A stretch of DNA of 64,000 nucleotides from Juglans regia (GCF_001411555.2 NC_049904.1:30703370-30767369); one strand, 5' to 3'; counted from the first letter of the stretch, positions 36,617 through 49,610 are shown. Numbers and translations: made by a program. The notes: generated by a model not told the origin, from the letters alone.

Positions 36617-39600
36617 CTATCGGATATGCTCAAGAATCTCAGATGTTTCATAACATCCTTGTTCTGGTTTATCAATAGCCACTGTGCTACTTTCTTGGAC
36701 ACCAGACCCCATATCAGTTGATTCAATCTCCTCGGCAGAAGCCACTTGAGATGTTTCTACCGCTGCCGAATCCTTTGGACCCAACGCTTGTGGCAGCTCA
36801 TGAACATTATCCTGTGAGACTTGCTTGAGAGCAATATGAATATCCTCCAGAGATTTTGCATCAACTGTTTTCAAGCTCGAATTGGATTCTACATGATCCT
36901 TGGATTCTCCCACAACTAGCCAATCATCAACCACACCGGGGAGGATGACTTCCTCCGCGTCTACTCCTTCACGAAGTTGCTTAAAAGCCAAGTTGATATC
37001 TTCAAGTGATCTTGCTTCAAGAACTGGGAGGCCCATCTCAGTCTTTGCTGGGTTTGAATCTTTGGGCAACAACTCAAATTCAGTACTCTCAACAACTTCT
37101 TTGACACAAAAGTCCCCAACTGCATCCAACTCTGACAGCAATCCTTCATCAATTTCTTTTATTTCATCAACTTCGTTGACATTTTGCTCGGCATGGGAAG
37201 AGCCATAAGCTTCTGCTGGATAGCTGAAGTCTTCTGAGACCTTCGTTTGGTCCTTATCAACAATTCCCCCAAGGACATCAGCTTTCAAATAGAGTCCACT
37301 GGAGGGCAATTTGTATTCAGGACTCCCATCTGGGATATCAATTTGGGTGGAAACAGACGCAGAGGAAGACAGATTTGGCCTAATTTTGCACTCGGGATCA
37401 TGGACTATTAGCCCATCTTCATTGTCGGTCATTTTCACCACCTCTGAAGATTCTGTCCGGATATCATATGATTCCTGCCAAGTATCCAAGTAGCCATGAT
37501 TAGTTTCCTATGTATATTGCTCTAGTTGATGCCCATACCAAAAAAATCAATCAAACAAGCCAACATGGCTGTCTGACTCTGACTAAGATAAAGAGGACAA
37601 ATAAAATGCAGAGAGTCAAAGTGTCATCAATCAGACGTATTCTCTAAACATTCATGCCAAATACTCCCAAGCAAGAAATGCAGACATATTGAAAAAATCC
37701 AGCAAAAAAGAATTTTTTAAAGAAGAGAAGAATCCAAGCTGACACTAAGATTGTAGGTTACTAAGAATTACTATTGTAGGGCGAAACTATTATAAGCACC
37801 TCTCATGTAAGGGTATATTAATTCCACACTAAAGCTTGGGATATAAATATGAGCACCATACACCCGTGTGTTCAATAAATCAATTAAACATGTCTACCGT
37901 CTGATACTAGATCGAACACATTTATTTTCAAATTGGAGTTGCTCTCAATGTAGTATATATGGTAGAATATCCCCTTCTGCAGAACCCATCACACGGGTAG
38001 CAAATCCAGAAGAAAGCACCAAGGACCTAACAAAAAGGATGGCCACTTCATCCGTTAGGCTGGATGCCTAAATGACATGAGACAGAAGAGTACCAAATGT
38101 AACCATTCTGAAAAACAGGATGTTCAACAAATGTGCTACTTAATGAGACAAAAGAAAAGGTGTCAAGTCATCATTGAAGATACATATTTAAAATTTAATA
38201 AACAAGATCAATCTTTAAGTATTAGAGTCGCAAAATAACTAGGACCAGATATGACTTACTGTGCATTCATCATGGTCATCAAAGGATGCGTCAACCATAG
38301 GCTTATCTGCATAAGTCAGATGTTTTTCTGAACAAGATAGTGGTTTTTCTTCAGAAGGCACATATTGACTATCATAACCCAAAGAAACTACATCAACATC
38401 CAAATCTCGGTGGTGACCAGCATCAATTTTTGCATCAGAACCTGATGAGTGGACTTCATCCTGTTCGTAGCAATCGATTTCCTCCTTATTCAAGGACCAG
38501 TCCTCCCCACGTTCAGTTTCTGAAGTTGAATGATTGGAAAGAACAAGTATAACTTGCTCAGTTACCAGAGGAGGCTGTTGTTCCTCTGAGGAAGGAATGT
38601 GTTGGGGACACGAAGCCACCAAATCCAACTTTTCGCCCCCATCTTGGTGGCTGCTTTTGTCAATCTCTGCACCATCAACAATCGAGAACTGGACCTGATC
38701 ATGTTCGGGCTGAAGAACCTCATTGATGTGCATCAAACCCTCCCCTATAGATCCATAGTCTGATGAATTTGATGAATAAACTTGATCCTGCTCCCGCTGA
38801 AAAGTTTCTATCTTCCTGATGGTATGCCGCTCAAATGGTTCAGTTTCTGAAGCTATCACTGACACATACTCGACCACCCCTGAAGGCCGTGGATGTTGTT
38901 CCTCTTTTCTAGACAAAGTTAAATTTTTAGAAGCCATCTGATAGCTTGAAGCCTCAGAATCTGGCTTCTCGTGCACAGCTTGATGGATCCCAAAAATAAT
39001 CTCCGAATCATTACTCGAGGAGCTAACTTGATCCTGTTTATGAGATGAGCTATCTTTCTTATATACTATACCTTCCTCAACCGATCCAACATCAGTATAA
39101 GATGACCTTGAAGTACCTGAAAAATGTTCAACCACATATTCAGACCCATTTTGATCACCCAAGTTAACTCCTGAAGACTTGACCTGTGTAACATGACCCT
39201 TACTAGACTCCTGTACTTCCCTCAACCTTGGCTCCGTTTCATTATCTGGATGTGTCACTGAGGATGATCCATGAGTTTCTTCATAATTAGAAGAATCCTT
39301 CCCTTCTCTCTCACTGTACAATTCAGATTCCTTATCTGAAATGGGAATAGAAGTCACAACAGACACTGGAGGCAAACCCATTTTGGATATCTCCACTTGC
39401 AAGTCAGAAGAAATGGAGGGAAGGGAGAGGATCTTTTCACCTTCCGGGGGGCTTGAATCATAAACAGGTTCATGTTGATTTTCATCCACCCCCCCACTCA
39501 AAAAGTGGGAATCTGGCTCCTTAGGGGAAGGTAGGATTGCACTTCTAGATTCTTCAAGGTCATTGGCTCTTGGTTCCAAACTCACCGTTTCTTCTTTTGT

Positions 39601-41880
39601 AGCATACAGTACTCTCCCATCTATTTCTGGTAACGATGACAAACTTGATCTACTGCTGTACTCGTCTTCAACAGGTTCCATTTTTAAATGAATTTCACTA
39701 GTACTAAGTTCCAGAGGAATAGCCACCCCTCCTGTTTCAGACAATCCGGAATCCATTTCAGCTTGATTTCCAACTTGCCCCAATGTTATCTCAACCTCAT
39801 CATCATGAATAAAATGTGGTGCTTCGAGATAAATTTCGCTAGTGCTAAGTTCCAGAGGAATAGCCACGCCTCCTGTTGCAGACAAGCCAGAATCAATCTC
39901 AGCATGATTTCCCACTTGCCCCAGTGTGATCTCAACCTCATCATGGCAAACATCCCTCCTCTGAACTTGTTCCATCTCCACTGAATCAATATTTTCATGA
40001 AATCCACTTCCACATTCAACAAGATCAGAAGCATGGTCTATGCTGGAGATGAGTTTTGTTTCTTGACAAAGATCTAGTTCATTGAGCTTCTTGTCATCTC
40101 TATCAACAGCAGAACTCACTGATTCAGTATCAGGAATAGAACTCAACTTTGATTCACTAACTTCACTTGACTGTCTCTCGAATGAGGAATAGCTTGTCCC
40201 CTCTGAAGTGAAGCGTTCTGGCACAAAAAAGGGTCTGAACCTAATAGCATGCCTGTCTTGCCTGGTACCCCCTAGGCCAGATGGTCCAATACTGAAACTT
40301 TCATGCCTACGGAATAATGTATCTTTCTGCTGAAATGTCGTAAACTCTTGCTGAAAATTGTCTCCCTTGAGATCAGGTTTTTCTTCATTTGGGTCATAAG
40401 GAAGATCAAAAGGGTTTCGTATTGGCAACAATATAGATGGTGCCGAACCAGGTGGATCATAGGAATCATAAGGGAGATCAAAAGGATTATGTCTTGCCGT
40501 TGAAATGGGTGGAACATTAAAGAAGAGATCAGCGCCATCTAAGTCTATCAAATTCTTCTCAGCCATCAATCTCATGTTTTTCCGTGCTCTCCTCCTTGCA
40601 ATGAGATTCTCCAGGCGCTGGTTCCTCTCCAGCTCGGAAGTCCCCAAATCCATGAGATTCTTTTGGTCATCCTCTGTCCACTTAATTGCCGATTTACTTT
40701 CATCCTCCTTGCCTCCCTGTGCTTCTTCCTCGTCATCTTCATTTTCATCAGCGCCGTCTTCTTCGTCTCCATGAATTTCCGATTCTTCATCTGACTCAAC
40801 GCTGGCATCGTTACTTTTACAAGAGCGTTCTGAAGCAGCATCTGACTCATCATCATGGGACATATGAGCAGGCTGTGGAGCTTTTGGATCCAGAAGTGGG
40901 TGAAGCTCCTCAAGGATTGGAAAGATGTCGGCCATTGAAGCATCCGGTGAGGAACTCTCTGCCAGATCAGACCCTTGGTCCGAAGACTCATCATCACCAT
41001 CCTCATCATCATTAGGAAATAAATCGAAGTGATCTCCACTATGAGCATCGGCCAACTCTCCCGGGCGCTTAACATTATCTTCCACTTCAAGAATCTCATC
41101 TCCCGCTTTGTGAACCACAAAACATTGATTCTCGAGAGCTTTCCCATCATTTAACATGCATTCAATCCCCAAGTTCTCCTCGTGAAATTCACCCTTCTTT
41201 TCCAACTCCAAACCATTAAACTTTCCCCCGACTTCCCCAGTTACTCGCCTCTCTAACTGAATTTCCCGGGAACTATGATCATTCAGTGGCCTATAATCAG
41301 CCAGGCCATCATCTATTCCAACCTTCCCAACTTTATCTTCCACCGAACTAGCCCCTTCAGTATCCTTCTCTAACTGAATTTCCCGGGAACTATGAGCAAT
41401 CACTGCCACGCAGTCATCCAGACCATCATATGTATCAACCTTCCCGACTTTATCTTCTGCGGAACTAGGACCCTCAGTAGCCTCCTCTACTATGTCACTT
41501 CCCTTTCCTGTATATCTTTCTACAAGAAAGCTCTCGTCTCTCTCATCATCGACAACAACAGTGGTGTCCCTCGAAACCCTGGCCTTAAGAGATGCGACAT
41601 CATGGGAATGGCTAACACTATCATCATCTTTTTCGATTTCGGGTACAATGTTTGGATGCCCAAAACTCAAAAGGGTCCCAAGAAGAACGGCAGTGCAGAA
41701 CAAAACAGGGGATGCAGAGACCAAAAGGGAAAATAAAAAAGGAAAAGATCTGTACAGAAATAACACAAAACAGAGGATGCCCAAAAGGAATGGATGATTG
41801 TAAACTGATCTATAACATGTTCTGCTTGATATGATCACGATTTTTCTCATTTGAACTGCAATTTCCAGTTTTGACCCCAT
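36617..41880 (-). CDS. Large acidic protein with N-terminal membrane region (At5g17910-like), uncharacterised
   Basis: Coding exons 38260-41880 (1,207 codons) and 36617-37507 (296 codons plus stop) join in phase 0 across a GTAAGT donor and an AG acceptor, giving about 1,503 residues. The first ATG after the leader acceptor (MGSKLEIAVQMRKI) is chosen; an upstream ATG would lie in the leader intron. Residues about 25-75 hold hydrophobic segments (LLGILCFVLFLYRSFPFLF). The middle is highly acidic (DDEDGDDESSDQGSD). It carries the conserved RRRARKNMRLMAEKNLIDLD block and repeated NPFDLPYD motifs. Two tandem repeats are visible: about 45 residues around EVEITLGQVGN, and about 46 residues around HSSREIQLE. 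The C-terminal exon repeats EARSLEDINLAFKQ-like modules. Function is unknown. A possible frame loss at the extreme C-terminus is discussed in the findings. Confidence 0.88.
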
Positions 41881-42804
41881 TTCTCTCTCACGCCGTGATG
41901 TTCTTTCCAATTCCAATCTCTTTCTGTAAACACAATACCAAAAACGAACCAACGGAACTCATTAGATCCATGGAAACGAAACCCCACAAGTAGACAAAAT
42001 AAAATTGAAAAAAAAAAAAAACGAAAAAGAAAGAAAGAAGAAAAGAATTGGGAAACGATCCTAGCATAAACCCACATCTGAAATGGAAGCACACGAGATT
42101 TCGAGCAATTAGATGAAGATGAAATTACCTGAGAACTAGTGACTGAGAAAGTGATGCGTTTGAATATCTCCAGAGGGGAAGGAAAAGGAGAAGGGAAATG
42201 AAAGGAGATGTGAAGAGGAAAGACTGATCAGCTTGGATTGAGGAGAGCAAAGGAAAATAGAAGAAAAAGAAAAGAAAGGGCCAATGGCTCTGCTCTGCTT
42301 TTGATGCTTCTCCTTTTCCCTTTACTCTCTTTTTCGATTTTCAAAAGAAATGCTTTTACAACAAGAAGAAGAAATGATTTCGAGAGCGAGCTATGTGATC
42401 ATATGATTTATTTGATCCTTAATCATTCAGTATTTTTTTTTTTTATCACAAGTATCGGTCGATTTGGAGTCCAATTCATCGGTCACATTTTCCAAATTAT
42501 TTTGAACAGTATTATTTTGCCTCTTCAATTTATTCTGTATCCTTAATGAAACTATTATATATATTTTTTATTTTAAATATTTTTTAAACATATTTAAATA
42601 TTTTTAAAAAATAAAAAAAATTATCACTATACTAATAATCATTTTTTTTAATTAGTAAAAAAATTAAATATATAAATTGATAAATTAAAAAGTCGTATAG
42701 TAGCATTTTCCAATTTATTTGATCGTTTAGGACAGAGAGACAAAAATGGGGGCAGTACGAAAAGCAGAGATGCATAGAAAAAGATTGAATGAGAAAGGCA
42801 CATT
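39033..42804. repeat. Source copy, block 2 of the composite duplication
   Basis: Matches 55221-59274 with a few percent of differences by eye. It covers most of exon 1, the leader and the promoter of the acidic-protein gene. The right border in both copies is gagaaaggcacatt. Confidence 0.9.
41881..42250 (-). promoter_or_regulatory. Leader exon, leader intron and proximal promoter of the acidic-protein gene
   Basis: The exon carrying the ATG begins at 41923 after a tgtttacag acceptor. The upstream donor is at 42128 (cag then gtaattt), leaving a leader exon from 42129 to about 42240 that is pyrimidine-rich on the transcribed strand. The same arrangement is preserved in the pseudogene copy (58112 and about 58310). 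Confidence 0.6.
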
Positions 42805-43639
42805 ATCACCGACGAAAAGTATACAAATCTCCAACTCACTCCCTCCACCCACGGCACTGGATTGATTTGAAACATACAATGATGTTCGTTGGTTTGTTTA
42901 CCCTTTAATCCCAAGTCAGCATTGATCTGAGAATGGTGATCAAATTATTAAAGAGTATATTAGAATTAGAATGATTAACAGAGAGTGGAAGCGAGACTGC
43001 AATGGCAAATGGTGGAGTACACTGCATTTAATCGCCATCGCCACACCATAATTTAGTTTAGATGGATGGGGCTTTAAATAACTCAAGTTTAATGGTGGAC
43101 AGTGTGGGGATAATCATGATCATGACATCCTCGGGGCCTGGACTCTCTGTTTACTACTTTGCTTTCTTCACAAGTTCGCTTGGAAAGTTGAAACAGAGTG
43201 GTGGGTCATATTGAAAACATAATTTCAAATTAATGAGCTGTAGAGATGCTTTTCCTTTTATATAGTATAGTTTTAGAAATGCTTTTCCTTTTATATATAT
43301 ATATATATATATTATTATCATCTCAAATCACACTTATTCTTTTCCTCTGGAGTCATCACCAAGCCAACAGTTCGGCATCGAGATCCCGTCACCAAAACTG
43401 ATAGCAATTTATATATGAAGCGGGCTCTCAGGCACCGTCAAACTGTCAGTGTCCTCACCATCTAGCCACCAAATAACCTGGAAGGGTCTAAATACTCCCA
43501 ACAGATCGCGGGGTGGTAACATGGGCTCGGCTCTCCACAGTCCGGCAAGACGTATGAGACCTAAATACCCACCTAATTCGTTAGGATTTGAGCTAGATTG
43601 ATAAGGAAGGTTTTCACCCATTACTCCGGCAAGATTTAA
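42405..43639. other. Intergenic, AT-rich
   Basis: No gene is seen. It includes the distal part of duplication block 2 to 42804, a (TA)n run at 43291-43312 and a short local duplication of tgcttttccttttatata (43248-43298). About 43330-43630 is a more GC-balanced stretch of unknown origin. Confidence 0.5.
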
Positions 43640-44691
43640 GGGTTTGTTTGGGTATTAGAGTATTCTTAATATTTTTTAAGTATTTTCGTAATTTTAAAAA
43701 TATTTCATATGTCAAACAACTTAAAATATTTTTAATGGGACCCACAAATTCACTTTAATCTCTACTTATAACTATTTACAAATATTCTATAATACTTATC
43801 ACTATTATATATAAATAAAAAATAAAATCACTATAATATTTATCATTATTAAATAAAAAAAAATCATTACAATATATAAGTAAATAAAAAAATCACTATA
43901 ATATATAAATAAAAAATATTTATCACTATTATATATAAATAAAAAATAAAATCGTTATAATATATAAATAAAAAATAAAATCGCTATAATATATAAATAA
44001 AAAATAAAATTACTATAATATTTATTATTATTAAATATAAATAAAAAATAAAATCGCTATAATCTATAAATAAAAAATAAAATCATTATAATATATAAAT
44101 AATCTATAAATAAAAAATAAAATCATTATAATATATAAATAAAAAATAAAATCATTATAATATATAAATAAAAAATAAAATAGCTATAATCTATAGATAA
44201 CAAATAAAATCATTATAATATATAAATAAAAAATAAAATCACTAAAATATATAAATAAAAAATAAAATCACTATTATATATAAATAAAAAATAAAATACT
44301 ATAATATTTATCACTATTATATATATATATAAATAAAATCATTATAATATTTATCACTATTATATATAAATTAAAAATAAAATCATTATAATATTTATTA
44401 TTATTATATATAAAAGTAAAATAAAATCACTACAATATTTATTAATATTAAAAAATCACTATAATAAAATTATTATAATATTTATTATTAAAAATAAAAT
44501 CACTATAATATTTATGAGACCCACACATTTTTCAACTACCTACTCAAAAGTCAACAACTCAACATACTTCACACATCTAAACAACTCAAAATATTCTCAA
44601 TAGGATCCACAAACTCACTCCAATCTCTATTTATAACTATTTATAAATATTTTCAATACTTTTCAATACTTTTCACAATCCAAACGTATCC
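43640..44691. mobile_element. Tourist-like MITE with an internal minisatellite
   Basis: Starts gggtttgtttgggta and ends atccaaacgtatcc, with TAA on both sides (43637-43639 and 44692-44694). Short mirrored segments near each end (caactcaaaatatt and its complement) support a single element. The core at about 43800-44510 is an array of AT-rich units. Confidence 0.7.
43800..44510. repeat. AT-rich minisatellite, unit about 29-31 bp
   Basis: Tandem units of the form aaaatcattataatatataa plus a short A/T linker, with variants (cactataat, cgctataat). Over twenty imperfect units are visible by eye. Confidence 0.8.
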
Positions 44692-44936
44692 TAAGAATAT
44701 TTATCAACTCAAAATAGACAAATAATTTTAAAAGATTAAGATTCAAGTTTCAAATGATAGATAAGGTGGTTAAACTTAAAAGATGAGATGAAAGTGAAAT
44801 ATCTATTTAAAAGAATCAGGTACGTAAAATACTCAAAAAATGAATTGATCTAGAGATTACACTTATTATTATTGACTTAGATATTGGAGACTCCCCTTTT
44901 CATCCCTGTGCCTTTTAACCTTTGGTTGCAAGAGAT

Positions 44937-45095
44937 CGATAATGCTAAACGGTGAAATACGTCCTCAACTATTAGTGTCGTACGTGGGATTTGAACCCAC
45001 GAACACATGGTTTTAACATAACCCATAAAAAATAGGCCACTGGTTGATATCAAGCCCACCTCAACGCATTACCCAACGGCCAACACCACTGCTCG
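44937..45095 (-). mobile_element. tRNA-derived SINE-like repeat
   Basis: On the minus strand, a box A-like tggccgttggg (about 45072-45083) is followed by a box B, ggttcaaatcc (44987-44997), inside a perfect five-base-pair T-arm stem (gtggg/cccac). The spacing is longer than in a tRNA and no acceptor or anticodon arms form, so a SINE fits better than a tRNA gene. The ends are approximate. Confidence 0.5.
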
Positions 45096-45109
45096 GCACT
45101 GACCGATGT

Positions 45110-46400
45110 TAAATTAACACTGCTCAAAATACCACAGATAAAGGTGAGATTATAGGAAAAAACGATGTGGTCTAATCCCAACGCCTAAATTAATTGAACA
45201 GTAATGAATTCTGTCAAACAAAAAAATTGAGAAACAAAAAGGATAAAAGTAAGGTATCGATCAAAGACAGAAAAGAGGAGAATGGCCAGTAGGAGTTTGG
45301 AGGCATGCATTCCCACACTAACGAAAAAACAAAAGGCAACACAGTCCAAACCTTGTCTTTAGTTTTGCTTGTTCGTTGTTGCATTGGCAGTTGGAACTGC
45401 AGCAGAAGCCACTCGCTGTCTTAAAACTCATGGGCGGTATGGAATGTTTGCGGGAAGGGAAGGGAAGCCAGCAAATCCCCAATTGCATTTTTATTGCTGC
45501 AAGAAAATGGATAGGTGTGACTATATGAGTCAGAGAGCTGAATATTTGAGACCTCTCGATTGCATTTTATTGCAAGGCATATGGTTTCCATATGTGTCAG
45601 TGATGTGTTTGGTTAGCATGTCATGAAGAACCTGCTTCTTCCCTGTTGAGGGTTTTTATTGCAGCAAGGATACCTCAGCAAGCCTAGAATACTACTAAAA
45701 CAAAGCAGAGGACACCGAGCTTAGTCTGAACAAGCTGATGGGAGTCTGAACTGAAAGATGGTAATCGACAAAATAAATGGAGTCTCCGCTACTCAAAACG
45801 GATCACGCAATTCAAACAAAGAAATCGGAAAAAATATAAATCCCCTAAACACAGGTGAGACAGAAAGCCATGCAAATTAATCTCTTTAACGTATACCAAC
45901 TACTGGAAATTCACTTCAAACGGTAGACTTTTACCTCTTGATGTTGGCAAAATTACTTGTTGACGATGTTTCATCCATTATTACATCCACAAATATACGA
46001 TTTGGACATTCTGATCCGAATAGAATGAAAAGTAAGCAAAAGAACGAAATAGTAGAACAGCATTGTATTTTGAGCCTCTTGTGAATATTGATGGGGTAAT
46101 AATCTATACATACCAGGTCTGTGTTACATTGAAAATTTATATGTGGGCATTAACACTCTTACATAAAACAATAATCTACATACAGGAAGCAGGAGAAAGA
46201 AAATATTAAAGAAAAAATCAAGCTTACATTAAACAAACAAAAAGGAGCATTTGGAGAGCACTGTCCATTCTCATCAGCACTTGTAAAACTTTGCTTTAGT
46301 CTGCATAGGTATCCAGTACTTCAACTAGATTAGAGGAAACCTTCAGGTTTAACTAGTGGAAGGCAAAGAGGGGCATCAATCATAGCCCTCTGACAACTCA
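45110..46400. other. Intergenic, no supported gene
   Basis: Contains scattered short ORFs with no family resemblance. The part nearest 46400 is likely 3' UTR or downstream sequence of the DnaJ gene. Confidence 0.4.
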
Positions 46401-46407
46401 CTTCACA

Positions 46408-46577
46408 TTAATCCATCTTACCAAAACGTGCTTTGGCATCCTCAGAGGACATCAAAGCCTCTTCGAAAGATCTCTGCATGGCTTTGGGGCCTCCCAACAT
46501 CATAATTTCAGATGAGTGCATCTTTATCAAAATTGGCTCACTTCATCAGTGGACTTCAAGACCTCTTCGAGTGACTG
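46408..46577 (-). other. Out-of-frame repeats of the SFEEA module after the DnaJ stop
   Basis: 46527-46577 reads [16 protein letters not shown] plus stop, and 46408-46479 reads MQRSFEEALMSSEDAKARFG plus KMD and stop. Both resemble the in-frame [16 protein letters not shown] of exon 3, but each lies in a different frame. They may be decayed coding repeats or part of the 3' UTR. Confidence 0.55.
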
Positions 46578-49051
46578 TCGGCCTTCTCAAAAGGCACCGT
46601 GGCCTCATGAATTCTGGCTTTCTGAGTGGATTCTGTGGCATCTTCGACATCCTCTATAGCTTCTTTGAGTTTCTTAATCGAATCAATGGCTTCTTCAAAT
46701 GATTTCTGAAAGCAAAACCAATTTTCTCCGTAAGAATCTTGAAAGGTAGTTTACCGAGGCACAAATTTAGTACATTATCAAACACAAGGAAAAAGCAAGA
46801 GCTCCTTACTGCAGCTAAAGAACTTCATGGGAAAAAATTAAATAAACAAAAAGACCTAATAGAAAACCACATATAAAACAACTCAACCAGAAAAGGTTGT
46901 GAAAATCACTCGAGAACAGGAGATGAAAAATGCAGGGTAGGAACCAGTTACATACCCCAGAGTTGTTCCTCTTCCATAAGGCCTCCATGCTCATATCTGT
47001 CACGAACATTCCACCTAACAATGCACTAAATAAAAATCCTGAATCAGCAATAAGTTTCAAACCAAAAGGCTGCTACATATCCATACAACTTATTTGATAG
47101 ACAAAAACTATAAACTGTTTCAAAGTGATACCAAATTCAAAATGCTAGATTTATCGTAAGGCAAACAAAATTACAAGCAAAGTAACTGGGATTTAATTAG
47201 ACTAGAAAAATCAAGTTGCCTAATAATGTCTCAGTCCAAAAAAAATATTTGCGCCTTAATGATGCAGTACTCAAACCAAGCTTTCATCCTAAAATGCTTC
47301 CCAATAGTATAATAAGTGTGGATGTCCATTGGAAAAACCTTAGTTAAACAGGACAACATTAGCAGGGATAAGACAGGGGGACAAAATTTAGCAAAAGATG
47401 AAGAGGCCCTTTCCCCCTTTTTTTTTTTTCTTCTCTTTTCTTTTTGGGTGTTCTACTGTGATAGAAAGTTTTCTTCAACATTTACGGGAATTGGAGGCAT
47501 AGAAACTAAAGGATCGAATTACACTTCTCAGCAATGCAAGGAGAAAAAATTACACCTATCACATCTGGAACCACTTTCACAATCTTGTATGTAAATTCAA
47601 TGACTTTTTTTTTTTTTTTATATAAGAGTAATAGATTGAATTGCACAAGTAAATGACATTCCAACAGATGCTGATAAAGTGAATCATTTTCTCAAAGTTC
47701 TTGGGATCAGTTATTTTTAATGTTTCCAGTAATCAATCCCATCTGAGACTATGTTCTCTATTGAGCTTTTGTTTATCTTTTCCATTGATGTCTGTATTTA
47801 TACAGCTTATGATAGCCCATGCATGGCGCTGCTTATGCTACAACTCTGTACAATTTAACCCAGCAAATCCTAAACTCGGGTTCAAGGTTCCAAATCATCA
47901 GGAGAGCTATAACTTAAAAAAACAAAGCAATCTCTGTAGCCCTCAGCTGGTTCCAGATGGAACAAGTCCACAACACACACACACGCACACACTAAGCCAT
48001 CCAGCTGTGTGTGTTTGCAGGTACATTACCATCTGTCTGTTTCCCACTATGGTGAGCAATTAAATCAAGAACTGTTATACTGCACTCTTCAGGTTCGAAT
48101 TCTGTCTCAAACTTTCAGCGAATCCAAAGGACAAAGGAAAATTCGAAGAATAAAAGATTAATGTGAGGCTTGGATAGTGAGTTGAGATGAAAGTTGAATA
48201 AAATATTATTAGAATACTATTTTTTAATATTATTATTATTTTAGAATTTGAAAATGTTGAATTGTTTATAATATTTTATATGAAAATTTAGAAAAAATTG
48301 TAATGATTAGATTAGATAAGTTAGATGAATTCTGAATCGAAAAGGCCGAAATGTACCATAGACGCAGAATGATATCATTGATGAAAAGACAAAATGTAAT
48401 GCAAATATTCATCAAGCAGACGCATATAATAAACCCTTCAAAAGGATACAACATAGACGCATATAAGAAACAGCTTTCACTTCAACGAACATGACTCGAG
48501 AAAAATAAAATATAAAATTATATAATAATAAAAGACTTCCATTTTTCTCCGAAATTTGATTCCATGAAGAAAGAAACATCACAAATGCATGTAGAAATAT
48601 GAGGATGGTAATAAGAACATTAATAGCAATAATACCCTGCAAAGCCAAGATTGCGAAGAAACGCACGGGTTGTAAGAAACTGAAGCGCAGACTCAAATCT
48701 CGATGACCCATAAGCTTTCCCATTCCAGCCACGATAGTTACTATGACTGTTATGATAATGATGGTTATAGCCATAACCACCTCTTGTGCTCGGTCCAGCC
48801 CCAGAACCAGAACGAGAGCGGAAATCGTAATTGGCACGCTTACGATCATCGCTGAGGACCTCGTAAGCCTCGGAAACCTGCTTGAATCTCAGAGTGGCAT
48901 TTTCACGAACGGAATTGGGGGACTGAGAGTGCTTGTCCGGGTGAAACTTGACTGCCAATTTTCTGAAGGCTTCTTTGATTTCGCCTTTGCTGGCGTTTCT
49001 GTTCAACCCCAGAATCTTGTAATGATCATCCATCGTCGTCATCAATACCAT
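46556..49051 (-). CDS. DnaJ 72-like J-domain cochaperone
   Basis: Type III (J-domain only) Hsp40, which would stimulate Hsp70 ATPase. Exons are 48636-49051, 46956-47025 and 46556-46705, giving 211 residues. The J domain at residues about 8-75 has [13 protein letters not shown], the HPD signature at 37-39 and [21 protein letters not shown] Gly/Tyr/His-rich linker follows, then a hydrophobic segment ([16 protein letters not shown]) that could be a membrane anchor, and the [17 protein letters not shown] tail recalled from Arabidopsis DnaJ 72. The exon 2 acceptor is placed at 47026 because only that AG keeps the frame. The start could be the first Met or Met7 (MDDHYK). The C-terminus is longer than the Arabidopsis protein and is followed by out-of-frame repeats of the same module. 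Confidence 0.82.
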
Positions 49052-49610
49052 ATACCAGAACTAGTGCTTGATATCAAGTCCCATCCGAATTACAAAGGCC
49101 CTCCTTTGGTCTGATGACGTCTTTTTGGGGAGGAGAAGACAACGGCGTGGCTGCGTGGGGGCTGAGAGGTACGGGCTGGCTGTCCGCTGCTGCTGAAGGT
49201 TCTGGACCTCGTGGCATTGCGACCACCACTTCCTTTCTCGAGTCTGGCCAACATGAATTTTGTACGGAATTAATTGGAAAAAAATAAATATAAATTAGGA
49301 TAAATTAATTTTTTAATATTATAATTATTTTAAAATTTTGAATTATTTATTATATTTATTTAAAAATTTAAAGAAATTATGATAATAAAATGAATTAAGA
49401 TCGATCTCAATCAACCTAATTATTTTGAATTAATTCTGATGTATTGACTAATTATTAGTACTCTAATATCATGTCAATTACAAGAGAATAACTTCCCACG
49501 GTCAATCAGTTTTTCTATATATAATAAAGATGAATCACAAAATGCCACGTAGGCCATACGCCATATCTGTTGTGGGGAGCATTTCAGAGGAAAAAACATC
49601 TCTTTCGTCT

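Noticed and set aside
39688..41736. Plus-strand ORFs across the acidic-protein gene.
   Set aside because: They lie opposite a 1,207-codon coding exon and show no independent family signature. They recur in the duplicate only because the parent does.
43800..44510. A CRISPR-like or regulatory repeat array.
   Set aside because: Units are directly adjacent AT-rich minisatellite repeats without unique spacers, in a plant nuclear context.
44980..45000. A functional tRNA gene on the minus strand.
   Set aside because: Only the T-arm forms. The acceptor and anticodon stems do not, and the box A to box B distance is too long for a normal tRNA.
45369..45626. An 85-codon Cys-containing ORF as a small secreted protein.
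   Set aside because: No convincing signal peptide, no conserved Cys spacing and no recognisable family.
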